A stretch of 64,000 nucleotides of DNA from Sipunculus nudus (lineage: Eukaryota > Annelida > Sipuncula > Golfingiida > Sipunculidae): assembly GCA_026874595.1 (NCBI GenBank), contig CM049309.1, positions 13,192,576 through 13,256,575 on the forward strand, in the 5' to 3' direction. This document shows positions 35,604-47,350 of the stretch, in pieces. The notes under the pieces were generated by a model. It saw only the letters and a list, made by a program, of their open reading frames with translations, did no database searches and was not told the origin of the DNA. Numbering within the stretch: the first letter of the stretch is position 1; each line of letters opens with the position of its first letter. Made by a program: the position numbers and the translations under genes.

Positions 35604-37679
35604 TTTAGAACTTAATTCCTTTTAAATAATTAAACAAAATATAATTTAACCCATCAGTAGGCATAATTTGATGATATATGAAAAAAATCATGGATAAATA
35701 AAGGTGCAATTTAAAATTGTGAATTTTCATATATTTATTGCTTTGCAAATTTAAAAATATATTTTATAAAAAAAGAAAGATATCTGTGTGCATAATGTGA
35801 TTTTACCTGGCTAAATTAAGTATAAATATTGATGCAATTTAGATTTGTGAATCAATTTAAATATTCAGATATATATGCTATACTGTAAATATATAGTAAA
35901 ATTTATAACCTTAAAAAAATAACTAAACAAAAGAAAAAAAAGAATCTAATGCAAATATTTGTTCATTATTTTCCTGTCTCAGTAGAATGAAAATTAAAGT
36001 TATTCGCTTTGTTTTCCATCTCTCTACCTGTTTTTAAATATTTAAAAATAACTTCATTTAAATTAAATTTTATTCTTTACATATATGCAGAGGTGCTGTA
36101 ACTTCCACCAGTCTCTGTGAGCACAATTGAGTCACCCCCCCCCCCCCCAGTCATTGAGCCCTAGTTCCTGAGCACTGAGGGTAGTATTTTTATTGCAACT
36201 TCAAAAAATCTAAGGTGATGAAGTTATAACTGTCACAATCAGCTGAGCGCCCTGACCCATGGGTCCCTTGCTTTAGAATGGCCTATTACAGTTATCAGTG
36301 CAGGTCTTAGTAGGGCACAAACTACTGGTACTCTTTCTTGATGTTTTATCTTATGTACTTACCAGTGCTCTGCTCACCTTCTCTCTGTCCAGTTCTACTG
36401 TTAGTTGTATACACCTCTATTATGTTACCTTGTGTTTTCTATTCTTCTCTTATATTTATTACTTTCTTATTCTGTGATATATTTGTCTTATTTTCTTCAT
36501 TTATGTTTGGCCTCTCATATCCTCCTCTACATTCTAGTCCATTAGATTTTATTCCAATACCTTATTCTCTTCTATAATGTTAGCTTCTCTTAAATTCTTA
36601 TCTGTTTTATTCTCTTCTATTTGAATCTTCTGCTCTCGTTTATTCTCACTTATTCCTTTATTATTCTTCTCTGTCTCCTTATAATCACCAGAGGTTAAAT
36701 TGTCAGGCAGGGCATTGATAATTAAGCTGACCATAAGCTAGTCTCCATTAACATATCAATTTTCAGGTGGTCAGCTGACCAGCAGATGATAAAATGACCG
36801 GGTTTAATCACATTATGAGGCATGGTGGTCTCGTTTACAGGTTTTTATACCTGATTGTCTGCCCAGGTACCTGTTCTCCATGTAAACTTTGGCTGTTAAT
36901 GACCCCACATGAGCAGAAACTTCCTGACGTGTCAATTATGTTGTTTAACACATTTAATGATTACCATAGCAACAGTATCTATCAGTATCAAGAATTCCGT
37001 ACCTGACAGGATTGTCATGCATCATTCTTTTTTTGCGTATTTCCTCTTCTTATGCTCTCAGATGAATTTCTCTTTTTGATCATTCAAGGTTTTGATCATT
37101 TATTTTTTGTCCTTAATGAAAACCTCTTAATACCTGCAGACAGTTAAGCTTCTTAACCTGTTATGATATGTTTTTGTCCGGTATCTCCCCATACATTCTA
37201 AGATCAAATTATGTAAAATGAATGTTTCATTTAAGACAACTAAGACAACTGAATAAATGTAACAGCCTTCAGTTTTTCAGAAGGTAATTTCTCTGATTGA
37301 CACTTTTAATATGAATAAATCTATTAGGTTCTCACAGAAAATATTGATTTTTGGTCTGTTTTATAATTTTCATCACCTGTATCTTAATTATTTATGCTTG
37401 TTTTATGTTCTGCTATATAACATGTGTCTAGCAAAAGACAGAATGATATAGTAATTATAAAATGTGAAATTTTGCACTGTGATACCTAATAACATATTAC
37501 TGTAGCCTAGACCGTAATGGAAATTACTACCTTTAACTTAAGGGAAAGAGTAAATATGCATACACATACACATTTAAGTGTACACTCATATTACAAATTC
37601 ATATAACACTGAAGTTTTGTTTGATTTAATCATAATAATATTATTACAATAGTAAAATTTTGTACATGTTTATCTGCAG
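35604..37679. other. AT-rich DNA, no gene recognised
   Basis: It includes 14 consecutive C at 36135-36148 and a pyrimidine-rich stretch at 36340-36700 that produces a hydrophobic-looking 79-codon frame (36338-36577). That frame is best explained by T-rich composition. 'CAGCTGAGCGCCCTGACCC' near 36240 is a possible repeat edge shared with about 6065. Confidence 0.4.
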
Positions 37680-37736
37680 GCAGAAGAAAAAGGACTTGTA
37701 CATATATGCAACAGAAATACCAGGAATTCAAACCAG
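37680..37736 (+). CDS. Possible 57-nt internal exon
   Basis: An acceptor-like TTATCTGCAG ends at 37679, and a strong donor, CAG|GTAAGA, sits at 37736/37737. The enclosed 57 nt (exactly 19 codons) are free of stops in all three frames. Read in phase 2 after the candidate exon at 29053-29207, it gives R-QKKKDLYIYATEIPGIQT and leaves phase 2 again. No protein family is recognised. It could be a small coding exon, a non-coding transcript exon or a chance pairing of splice-like sites. Confidence 0.3.
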
Positions 37737-37813
37737 GTAAGATATTCATAAGTTATTAATAAGATAAACCATGTTGATAATATTATTGATTAGTGACTGA
37801 CATGTCAGATTTT

Positions 37814-38153
37814 AGCTCAGCTGTCTGAAGTCATCTGAGCTATATCTATCACTATTTGTCAATCGTCTGTCCATCTGGCCTTCCAGCCGTCCGTGGATCG
37901 TAACTGCTGGACCTGGAATCTTCTTACTTGACTTCCAGGGAGGTCCTTGAAAAATCTCCTTAGAAACCTGAAATTAGATCTCTGTTACCCATATTCTCCG
38001 AGCTATGGGTCTCCTAAATCCCCCCCAGAATAATAAAAAATTTGATACAAAAGCTCCAGTAACTACTGCATTGATCACCATAATTCTTTGCTTGAATATT
38101 GATCATGAAGCGTTCAATCAGTTCCTGCAAACTGATGGCGCCACCTGTATTTT
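37814..38153 (+). mobile_element. Hairpin-headed family B, copy 2
   Basis: Stem-loop AGCTCAGCTGTCTG..AGTCATCTGAGCT (37814-37841), TATA, then a tract with 'CGTCTGTCCATCTGG' and 'CCGTCCGTGG'. The copy appears to end at 'GGCGCCACCTGTATTTTTAG' just before the next family B head, so the two copies lie head to tail. Confidence 0.65.
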
Positions 38154-38154
38154 T

Positions 38155-38640
38155 AGCTTAGCTGACTGAAAGTCATCTGAGCTATAGCAATCACTCTTCG
38201 GCCAACCGGCCATCCAGTCGTCGGTCTGTTAACAGGTCCCATATGAAGGGATTATTATGGTATACTCACTGTCTGTCCATCGGTCCGTCTGTTAACTTTT
38301 AGTGTCACTGCGATAACTTACCGGGGCTTTGATGGATTTTTACAAAACTTACCATAGCTACTGACCAACATATTATCTTGTCCAAGTTAGATTATGGGCA
38401 ACATCCACACATATTTAATAAGGTCACAGGTCAGTAGGCCACTTTGTGATAACTTGGTGACTTACCAATATCCTATGGACTTTCATGTAACTCATTATAC
38501 ATATTTACCAATAGAGTTTCTCACCTGAACTACCTTCTTATCAAATAATTAGGCATATTTAATGAGGTCAAAGGATACCATATATATTACAGGCATATTA
38601 TGCACGTTTGTGTAGCTCTTGTTAAATTTCTTTTAATAAA
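38155..38640 (+). mobile_element. Hairpin-headed family B, copy 3, with full body
   Basis: The stem-loop AGCTTAGCTGACTGAA..AGTCATCTGAGCT (38155-38183) is followed by TATAG and then 'CGTCGGTCTG' and 'CCATCGGTCCGTCTG' tracts. The body starts 'TTAACTTTTAGTGTCA' and consists of two related halves, each with 'CTTACCA', 'GATGGATTTT..' or 'GGACTTTCATG', and 'TTTAAT(A/G)AGGTCA'. It ends 'GCATATTATGCACGTTTGTG'. The body recurs at 54165-54465, 55478-55602 and 57225-57565 without a clear head. Confidence 0.7.
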
Positions 38641-38930
38641 AATATTTCTATTGGACTTGGACTTGGACTTGTAGAAGGTGGACTTGGACTCGAACCTGAA
38701 GGACTGGGACTCAGACTCAGATGGCGTTGACTCCACTACATCACTAATTATTTCAGTACCATCAGATGTCCCCGTGTCAATATCATCAGGTGACCCTGTG
38801 TCAATATATCTATGATATTTGATCCTCTGATGGTAAGTGACAGCCTGTAATAGTTTCTAAACACCATGTAAAGCATGTTAGGTGAAAGGTATTGGCCATA
38901 AATTAGTTTAACACTATAAATCTGATGGGT
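38641..38930. other. No gene; short GGACTT repeat
   Basis: A GGACTT hexamer (TTGGACTTGGACTTGGACTTG) at about 38653-38673 and similar GGACT motifs to 38710 form a minor simple repeat. Nothing else was recognised. Confidence 0.4.
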
Positions 38931-40396
38931 ATTTTTAGCGAACCTGTGAGCTTATGCGATGGTGTGGCGTTGTCCGTCGTCTGTATGTTAACCTATACTA
39001 TCATGAAAACGGCAAGAGTTAGCATTACGAAATTTTATGCAAAAAATTAGTCATCTAAAAAACTATCGGATTTTGCTTATTTTTTGGCTAACTGCATTTT
39101 CTTAGATTTTATAGGGAAAAAGCTAAAAAAGCTTTAAAAATCTTCTTCTCCGAAACTGTTTAGCCAAATTGTCCAATTTTTCACAGAAATGATCCCTGGA
39201 ACAATCTCTTTCAAGTTTATTCGAATGGTTTAAGTTCGGTGATTTTTGGCAGAGTTACAGCTAGTTGAACTCAGTCATCTGTCCAAAAAAGCATACTAAA
39301 ATTACAATCTTAGAAACTGCTGGAGCTATCATCACCAAATTTTATGCCAATGTTGGTCACATGAGTCATGTCTGAAATTCAGGTATTGGTGGCACCACCT
39401 GCATCGGCCTTTTTTGTACAGGGGTCATTTAATATTTTACAAGAATATTGCCTACAATAATTCTTATAATAATTGTCTTTTATGGTTCCACATGAATGAT
39501 TTTTGGCTGAATTATGGAGATTAAATCAGGTCATTTTACCATATATGTTAGCTGTGTGAAGCAGTTACATCAAGCCTGGCACCAGTTTATCAGCATCTAT
39601 AACATCATGCCACTAGATTTCAGGTTAAATAGCTTGACAGACTGCCAACTATTTCAGTTTTGGCAACAGGCCAAAGGTCAGCCTGGATCTATTTATAGCT
39701 TTGGCAACTGTATCAGATGAGGCAACAGGTCAAGATTTCACTCAGTGCAGCCAGGTATAGATCAAGAGTCCACTCAGTGAAGTAGCTAGATTCTATTTAT
39801 AGCTTTGGCAGACTGCCAATTGTGTCAGATTATGCAACAGGTCAAGAGTTCTACAATCAGTGTAGCCAGGTGCAGGTTAAGAGTTCACTTAGTGCAGTAG
39901 CTTGAGCCAGCAATTTGTCACAGTTCACTTGGGACAACTGCCATATTCACCTTAGCCTTTTCAGCTCAGTGCTTCAAACTTGAGAAGTTTGATGTATTGG
40001 CCTGAAATTTTGACCTGTCTATGCATCTTTGATGGCTTTCTTATTCACATGACTGGTGTCGTCATCTACAATGGTTTTTGCACAGTATATGTGCCTGCTT
40101 ATTTCTCCAGAGGAGTTTGATATATAAGCCTGAAATTGGGCAAATTAATACATGTCGTAAAGGTTTGTCATAAACAAGACTGATGTTGCCACCTACAATA
40201 ATTTTTGCACAGTGTATGTCCCTTCTTATTTCTCAGGAGGGGATATCAGCCTGAAATTAGCATATGTATACATCTCTGATACCTTCGTTGTAAAGAAGAC
40301 GTAGGCCTACCTTAAAGTAATGGCGCCGGCATTGAAGCATTATACCTGGTGTATAAACCATTGCACAGATTAGCAGTAGGCCTGTAGGCCTTGTTT
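38931..40396 (+). mobile_element. Family A dispersed element, copy 3 (about 1.47 kb)
   Basis: It has the complete head (GCGAACCTGTG, then AGCTTATGCGATGG), the 'CGTTGTCCGTCGTCTG' tract and about 450 bp of head units to 'GGTGGCACCACCTGCATCGG'. The 'GGCAGACTGCCAA' and 'CACTCAGTGCAGCCAGG' core follows, then the GCCTGCTTATTTC units and the tail 'AGGCCTGTAGGCCTTGTTT'. Compared with copy 4 it lacks the 176-bp expansions. Confidence 0.8.
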
Positions 40397-41344
40397 TTAT
40401 ATAGATTATATCTGTAGTCTGGACAGACATTTTATGAGAGTGAATATGGTCACATTTAAAAACAACAACAAAGAAGAGTACTAGTTAGCTTTGAATCTGA
40501 ACTATAATATTCCTGATATACATTTATTATGTCTTATTGTGAGTGAACTTGAGTATTGTAATATGTATCATACTGTTACAGTCACACAGAAATACAAACA
40601 GATAAAAATAAATGCCACATCTCTTAATACTTGTTACAAAGAAGCTCCTCCTCCCCACAAATTTTCATTGAAATCCATCTTAAACTTTTTGGGTACCTAA
40701 CACTTGATGTATAATCAGACAACAACACAGACATAAGTAAAAAACATAACCTCATGCATGCCTGCTTCATGCATGAGATAATGATGACCATAGACTGGTA
40801 CCCTGTGCCATTATGGGTCTGCTTGGCTCAGTTAATAATGTCTACAGGTAAACACTTACCATTTTGTCAGTACCTGTGGAAACTCCCATAGATTGGCTTC
40901 GTTTGACTTCCTCGCATGCATATTGCCTTCACCGTTACTTTCTGATCACCAACACTCCCCGAGAACCATCTTGCTGCCAGTCTATACCTACAATTTTTAG
41001 TCGTGGAAGTACACAGCATTTTACCAACATGAGATCACTTTTATGTTTTAAAAAATTGAAGTTGGTGCAATGATGCCATTGCTATTAAATGTAAAAAAAA
41101 ATATTTTTTTATGGTAATTATGATTTTAAGCAAAGGATTGGTCCATGGCATGTTGGTGAGGCTGTCTATTGAATGAGGATGAAGGTATTCCTAGTGATAC
41201 AATAAGAATGATGTGTTGTTATTAAGACTTCTGGGTTTTTGTTTTATATGCAAAGGGTTAAGAATATTCCAGAAGTCGTATGTTGTTGTTAAGACATTAG
41301 AGCATATCTCTGGGGTATTACAGAGATGTCACCATTATGCCATT
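40397..41344. other. No recognised gene; CpG-bearing patch at 40880-41010
   Basis: A stop-poor patch on both strands retains some CpGs (CTTCGTTT, CTCGCATG, ACCGTTA, CCCGAGA, GTCGTGG). An acceptor-like TTTTGTCAG (plus) and a donor-like ATG|GTAAGT (minus) flank it, so an exon on either strand is possible, but no family is recognisable. Confidence 0.3.
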
Positions 41345-41422
41345 CAGGTATCAGCGGGGTTCATACTTGAGACCTTCAGACCTAAAGTTCAGCACCTCAA
41401 CCACAAGGCTACATCCTACCCA
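41345..41422 (-). mobile_element. tRNA-like SINE head, second family, copy 2
   Basis: On the minus strand it reads 'GGATGTAGCCTTGTGGTTGA' and then 'CTCAAGTATGAACCC' at tRNA A-box/B-box spacing. It is alignable to 29393-29465. Confidence 0.5.
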
Positions 41423-42709
41423 GACGTTTATATATTAAATAAAATATTTATATATTATTGTAACATAAATTACATATTCAGAACTGTTCAATATCATATC
41501 AGTTCTGCTCTGCATATAAAGCATTTTATAAAAGGTTCATGGTTTACCAATGTGTTAGTTTGTGTTCTTGTTTGTGCTTAAATAAACATAGCAATTACAG
41601 ATGAAGTCAAGGAGACCCTGCTGGCTATTACTGAGGCTGCATGAAACTAACCCCAATCCATATTTCCTGTGTGGAATATACACATGCAACGTACATCAGT
41701 CACTACCATGCATGATTAAATAACCACACTTTATATATGATATTTCCATATCAGTGTGCATATCTGTGTGAAAACTGTACATATAAATGATGAAACACAG
41801 CAATAGCTGTATCTGTATCCATACTTATGTCATAACAGCTTAAGCTGATTAGGAACACATTTTTTCCACGTGACAATATCATTCCTGGCACGCACCTCGT
41901 TAGTGACCTTGGTTACGGGAGGTAGGCCAGGGACTTACTTGGCATCATAACAGGTGATGGAGATGTGTTATTGTTCACCTGTAAGGTACTGTTGATACCA
42001 ATACCTGAAGCTGACCTCAAAATATAAGGCAACTTTCCAAGTTTATGAATAGAAAGATTTCACGTTTTGAGGTGAAAAGCTTTAAGCCAGCCACGCTGAC
42101 CTTGTTAGTCAATGGAAAATAATAACTATAATATACATTTGAGGTCTCTTAAGGTTACCTGGTATAGGGTTTTAATAACTGATCACACAATCCCACCACT
42201 TGCCAATTGGATTAGAGTACTTATGGTAAGGTGTATAGCAGGATTTTCACCTCCAGCAGTTCATGTCCTTGTATAATTGCCAACTTTCTCAGGTCACCAC
42301 GATGTGAAGGTCATGGACAAAAATTATTTAACTGTATTAAAGTAGTATTTCAATAAATTTATTATAATGTTATGAGATAATAAAGAATGAAAAATATATA
42401 TCTACATTTTGGCTTTTTTATCTTGCATTAAATTATCATATAAACAATAGTTATTTAATTATGACCAAGAAAAGTAGATTTTTGTATCTCTTTTATAATC
42501 ATCAGATTATTGAATAACATGCACATGCTGAAATATTTATGTTGTACACATTTCTAAATTCAGGCTTATTTATAAAATCAAACTTTGGTAAAAATTTAGA
42601 TATTGAGTTAGCTATATTGCAGAGCAGAGGAAAGGACGCTGAAACACAGCGAGATGACTTTCTTGTGTACAGATGGTAGACCTGCAGTGACTCAAAGTTA
42701 AAATGGTAA
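41423..42709. other. AT-rich DNA, nothing recognised
   Basis: Short frames only, and no shared repeat noticed. Confidence 0.4.
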
Positions 42710-43112
42710 ATTTTTTTTTTTAGGTAACCGCCTCAATATTTTTAATGCTAGCTTAACTTAGTATATATATATATATATACATCTGCAGAATTCCACTCCT
42801 GTTTTGGACTCCATGACAGGGCAGTATCACACGCTTATCTCATTTAAATCCTGGTAACCACTGCACCTGCAGGACTTAGGTGGGTAATCAGTCAAATTGC
42901 TGGGTCATACCACTGAGGTGCCCCAAAAAGGCGCACTCGTTTGTGCGTGAAACACAGCCATTGAGCATTGCCTTCCCATTAACCCTACAGAGCACTCACC
43001 CTTGGTGGAGCTAACTGTAAAAAATCTTTGCCACTCCTCAGCTGAGATTCCAACTCAAGATCTCCCGGCTTTGAGACCTGCGCTCTATCCCTGAGCTAAG
43101 AAGCTGGTCACC
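42710..43112 (-). mobile_element. tRNA-derived SINE, copy 2 (antisense)
   Basis: On the minus strand the head reads TTAGCTCAGGGATAGAGC (A box), then GAGTTGGAATCTC (B box). The body matches the copy at 11610-11998, and a T-run on the plus strand (42711-42721) marks the 3' A-tail. A (TA) microsatellite has expanded inside the body at 42762-42779. Confidence 0.85.
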
Positions 43113-44830
43113 AAAATGGTCAAATCTTGCTAGAACCTCAGAGATTGGCTATAATGTCTTAAAGACAGGTTATACACCTTTGTTATTCCTAACCCTGTGC
43201 ATATAAAACCTGAGATCCTGAAGGATTACCAATAAAATATCATTATTATTGTACAGTAATTGATCTTCATCCTCATTCAATAGACAGTGCCACCTTCAGG
43301 CCATGGTCTTATCCTTAAAAAAAAAGAATAATGAACAAGATGAACCACGAACATACATCAGTGATAACAGGTGTGTCATTTACGGTGCCTGTAGACAGGT
43401 AATCCGCGGGTTCAGACGCAGAGGAAATTACCAAGATCATTAGACTTTGTGTTTATTGGGTGTGATTATTGGTTCAGAAGCAGGCCCTCGGCACTGGTGT
43501 GTTGGAAAATGGCAGCTTCCAGGAAAACCCCTGGAATTTATTCATGATATAAATTGTTCTTGATTTAGTGCTCTAAGGTTGTTTTCATTATTGCCACTTT
43601 TGGTAATATTATTTTTTTTCCTTTATTAAATAAATTAAACTTTTTTATATTTACCTATTTGTTTTTCAGTGATAACATCATTTTTTATTATAATTGGAAA
43701 CTTCAGACGCACTTATAGGAAATTATAAGACTGAGTTGTGTTGTCTGTTACCATCTAACATAGTGTCCAAATGTTGAAACATGACAGCTCAAACCCATAG
43801 TTGATTCCACATATGTCATCATTCCTCTGTCATTTTCACTTACACATGTGACAACTTATGATGTATGGTAGATTATGTAGATTGTTGCATATTTATAGTT
43901 TTAATACCTATTGTATTTCCAGGAGGATTTATCCTTTAATACTTTTTTGCTCTCTGTTTAAACATCTTACACTGAAATTCTGCCAGGAGGGTCATGTTTT
44001 CACCTTGGTTTGCATAGAATTTTCATCATCAGTAGGGGGGCAGGTATAGATTGATGATAGTGAATGTTTATTTGTCAAACAGTAGATCTTTTGCATAAAA
44101 CAGTCATTTTCATTTAATTAAATGTTTTATTTCTTCATTAAAAAGGGTTAAATTTTCCTAATTTTCAAACAGTATTTCATGCAAGCAGAATTTTGTTTAA
44201 AAAATTCTGTGCATTCAGCTGATTATCAAGAAAATATGATGGTTTTTACAGGCCCTTTAGATTTGCAGCTTCTTAAAATTAACTTGCCCAAGCCTGAAGA
44301 TATCAAGTAATTTTTCAACCCCAGACTTCAAACTTAGAAGCACATGTCTAATTGAAATGACACAAGTCTCCTGTGAATGAAAGTGTGAGTGAAAATGAAT
44401 AGGTGTAAGTGGTGAGGTCAGTTTTTCGTGGTGTTGCGGCTTGCCAGTTGACTGCCCAGCAGACTTATATGTATGGCTAGCTGGTGCTTGGTGGTTAGGA
44501 TATCACTGTAACCACTGTAATAACCAGATGATGATATACTCACTCATAAATTCTTCCCATGTAGGCAAGCAGCTGATTCACTGCATGTTTTGCATGTGTC
44601 AGCATGAAAATTCATACATTTTAGTGTTTGATTTCATGTGTATAAAACTCACTCCTCAGTAAGAATTCATCATCCATGCTTCCTGTTAGTATAATTATAT
44701 ACTACTTTTGGTTTGTTGGGTTTCTGAAATGTCAGAGGTCAGAATATCCAGTCACAACTGTATTTAATTTCATTCAGTTTATACAGTGTTTGAATTTATT
44801 TATGGAAAAAATTATAATTATTATTTGAGC
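43113..44830. other. No recognised gene; small repeat edge and an inverted motif
   Basis: 43262-43305 matches about 28042-28085. At about 43407-43447 GGTAAT and ATTACC flank a CpG-bearing stretch (CCGCGGGTTCAGACGC), a possible conserved element. The rest is AT-rich with short frames. Confidence 0.35.
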
Positions 44831-47350
44831 ATTTTTAGCGAACCTGTGAGCTTATGCGATGGTGTTGCGGCGTCCGGCGTCTGTACGTTAACCCATACCA
44901 TCTTGAAAATGGCATGAATTAGCATCAAGAAATTTTATGCATAAAATTGGTCATAAAAAAAACTCTTATCGGATTTTGCTTATTTTTTGGCTAACTGCAT
45001 TTTCTTAGATTTTATAGGGAAAAAGCCAAAAAAGCTTAAAAAATCTTCTTCTCCGAATCTGTTCAGCCAAATTGTCCAATATTTTACAGAAATGATTATT
45101 GGAACAATCTTTCTCAAATTTGTTCGAATGGTTTAAGTTCAGTGATTTTTGGCCGAGTTACAGGAAGTTGAACTTAGTCATCTGTCCAAAAAAGGATACT
45201 AAAATTACAATCTCAGAAATGGCTTGAGCTATCATCACCAAATTTTATGCCAATGTTGGTCACATGAGTCATATCTGAAATTGAGGTATTGGTGGCGCCA
45301 CTTGCATCGGCCTTTTTTGTACGGGGATCATCAGTGCCCGTATTATACTGACAGCTACAAATACCTTCTCTGAAACGAAATGGCCAAATTGTTTAATATC
45401 GCACAGAAATGATCCTAGGGTAGTGAATTTTGTTCAAATGGTCTCAGTTCAGTGACTTTTGGCTAAGTTATAGGAAGCTGAATTTAGTCATATGCCATAA
45501 CAGCCCATTTTAGCTAAGTGGCTACAAAAATCTTCTTCTCAAAAACTACTGGGCCAAATTTTAAATCTCACACATTAATTATCCTTAGATGTTGATAATT
45601 CATATTTGTTCAAATGGTCTCAGTTCAGTGACTTTTGGCTGAGTTATGGGAAGCTGAATTTAGTCATATGCCATAACAGCCCATGTTAGCTAAGTGGCTA
45701 CAAAAATCTTCTTCTCAAAAACCACTGGGCCAAATTCTTAAATCTCACACATTAATTATCCTTAGATGTTGATAATTCAAGTTTGTTCAAATGATTTTGG
45801 TTCAATGATTTTTGGCTGAGTTATGGGAAGCTGAACTTTGCCATTTTGCTGTATTTTCCCATAGGAGTTATAAACCTACAAAAAGTTTTCGACTGATGAT
45901 ACTGAGGCCAGTTTGTTTAATATTTTGAAAGAATAATTCCCTGAATCATTCTTATAATAATTGTCTTTTATGGTTCAAAAAAATTAATTTTGGCTGAATT
46001 ATAAAGATTGAATTGAGTCATTTTACCATATATGTTAGCTGTGTGAAGCAGATACATCTAGCCTAGCACCAGTTTATCAGCATCCATTACATCATGCCTC
46101 TAGATATTTAGATTTCAGGTTATCTATGGAAAATATTGACAAGAATGTGTATTAAAAAATGTAGATTTATGATATTACATATTATCTGTCACATATCAAA
46201 TGTTGATGGATTCAGCCTATTTTTGCTATCTGCATTTACTTAGATTTTACAGGTAAAGAGATAAAAAAAAACTTTAAAAGTCTTCTTCTTGTAAACAGTC
46301 CAGACAAATTGTTCAGTATTTTACAGAAATGATCCCAGAGGCAAGCCCTCTCAAGTTTGTTCAAATGGTTAGTGTTGGATAAATATTAGCAGAGTTACAT
46401 AACAGGCCAAGATTGTGTTTGTTTCTTGAATAGGTTGAGAAACTGCCAACTGTTTCAGATTTGGCAACAGATCAAGAGTTCATTCAGTGCAGCCAAATAT
46501 AGGTCTACAGTTCAATCAGTGCAGCCAAGCACAAGGCATGTGATCACCTCATGGGCAGCATGTAATCATCTCATGGGTAGCATGTGATCACCTCATGAGT
46601 ATCATGTGATCACCTCATGGGTGTCATGCCCCTCAGGGCTGCATATGGAGCCAATCTGTGAGCTTATGCAATTGTGTGGCTACTATTTCAGATTTGGCAA
46701 TAGGCAATAGGCAAAAGGTCAGCCTGGATTTATTTATAGCTTTGGCAGACTGCCAACTGTGTCATATTATGCAACAGGTCAAGAGTTCACTCAGTGCAGC
46801 CAGGTACAGGTCAAAAGTTCACTCAGTCTAGCCAGGTGCAGGTCAAGAGTTCACTCAGTGCAGTAGCCTGAGCCAGTAATTTGTCACAGTACACTTGGGG
46901 CAACAGCCTTTCTCACCTAAGCCTGGTCAGCCCCGTGCATCAGACTTAAGGTAAGTTTGATGTATTGGCCTGATATTCTGACCTGTCTATGTGTCTTTAA
47001 CGGCTTTCTCGTTCACATGACAGGTTTCGCCATCTGAAATGACGTTTGCAAAGTGTATGTGCCTGCTTAATTCTACGGAGGAATTTGATATATCAGCCTG
47101 AAATTGGGCATATTTATACATGTCAAATAGCTTTGTCATATACAAGACTTGTGGTGCCACCTACAATAATTTTTGTGTTGTGTGCACCAATGCCAGAATT
47201 TCAGCAGTAATGTTTGTGTATTGTTTCTTGTTCAAAATGTTTAGTACTTGCATTGTTCATATATATGAAAAGTAGTGGTTCATCATTGAAGCGTTATACC
47301 TTGTGTATAGCCATATGCACAGGTTCGCATTAGGCCTGTAGGCCTTGTTT
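44831..47350 (+). mobile_element. Family A dispersed element, copy 4 (about 2.5 kb, expanded core)
   Basis: Head and tail are as in copy 3. The core carries extra tandem units: 'CATATGCCATAACAGCCCA' at 45489 and again at 45665 (offset 176 bp), whereas copy 2 has one. Further in is a short array of 'CATGTGATCACCTCATGGG(T/C)' at about 46537-46630, absent from the other copies. The tail 'TTAGGCCTGTAGGCCTTGTTT' ends at 47350. No protein is encoded. Confidence 0.8.

Noticed and set aside
40864-41073. 69-codon plus frame and competing minus-strand frame
   Set aside because: Both strands are open and splice-like sites point both ways. It is insufficient to call an exon without transcripts.
41213-41581. 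122-codon plus-strand frame
   Set aside because: It crosses an antisense tRNA-like SINE head (41345-41422) and AT-rich sequence, so a chance frame is likely.
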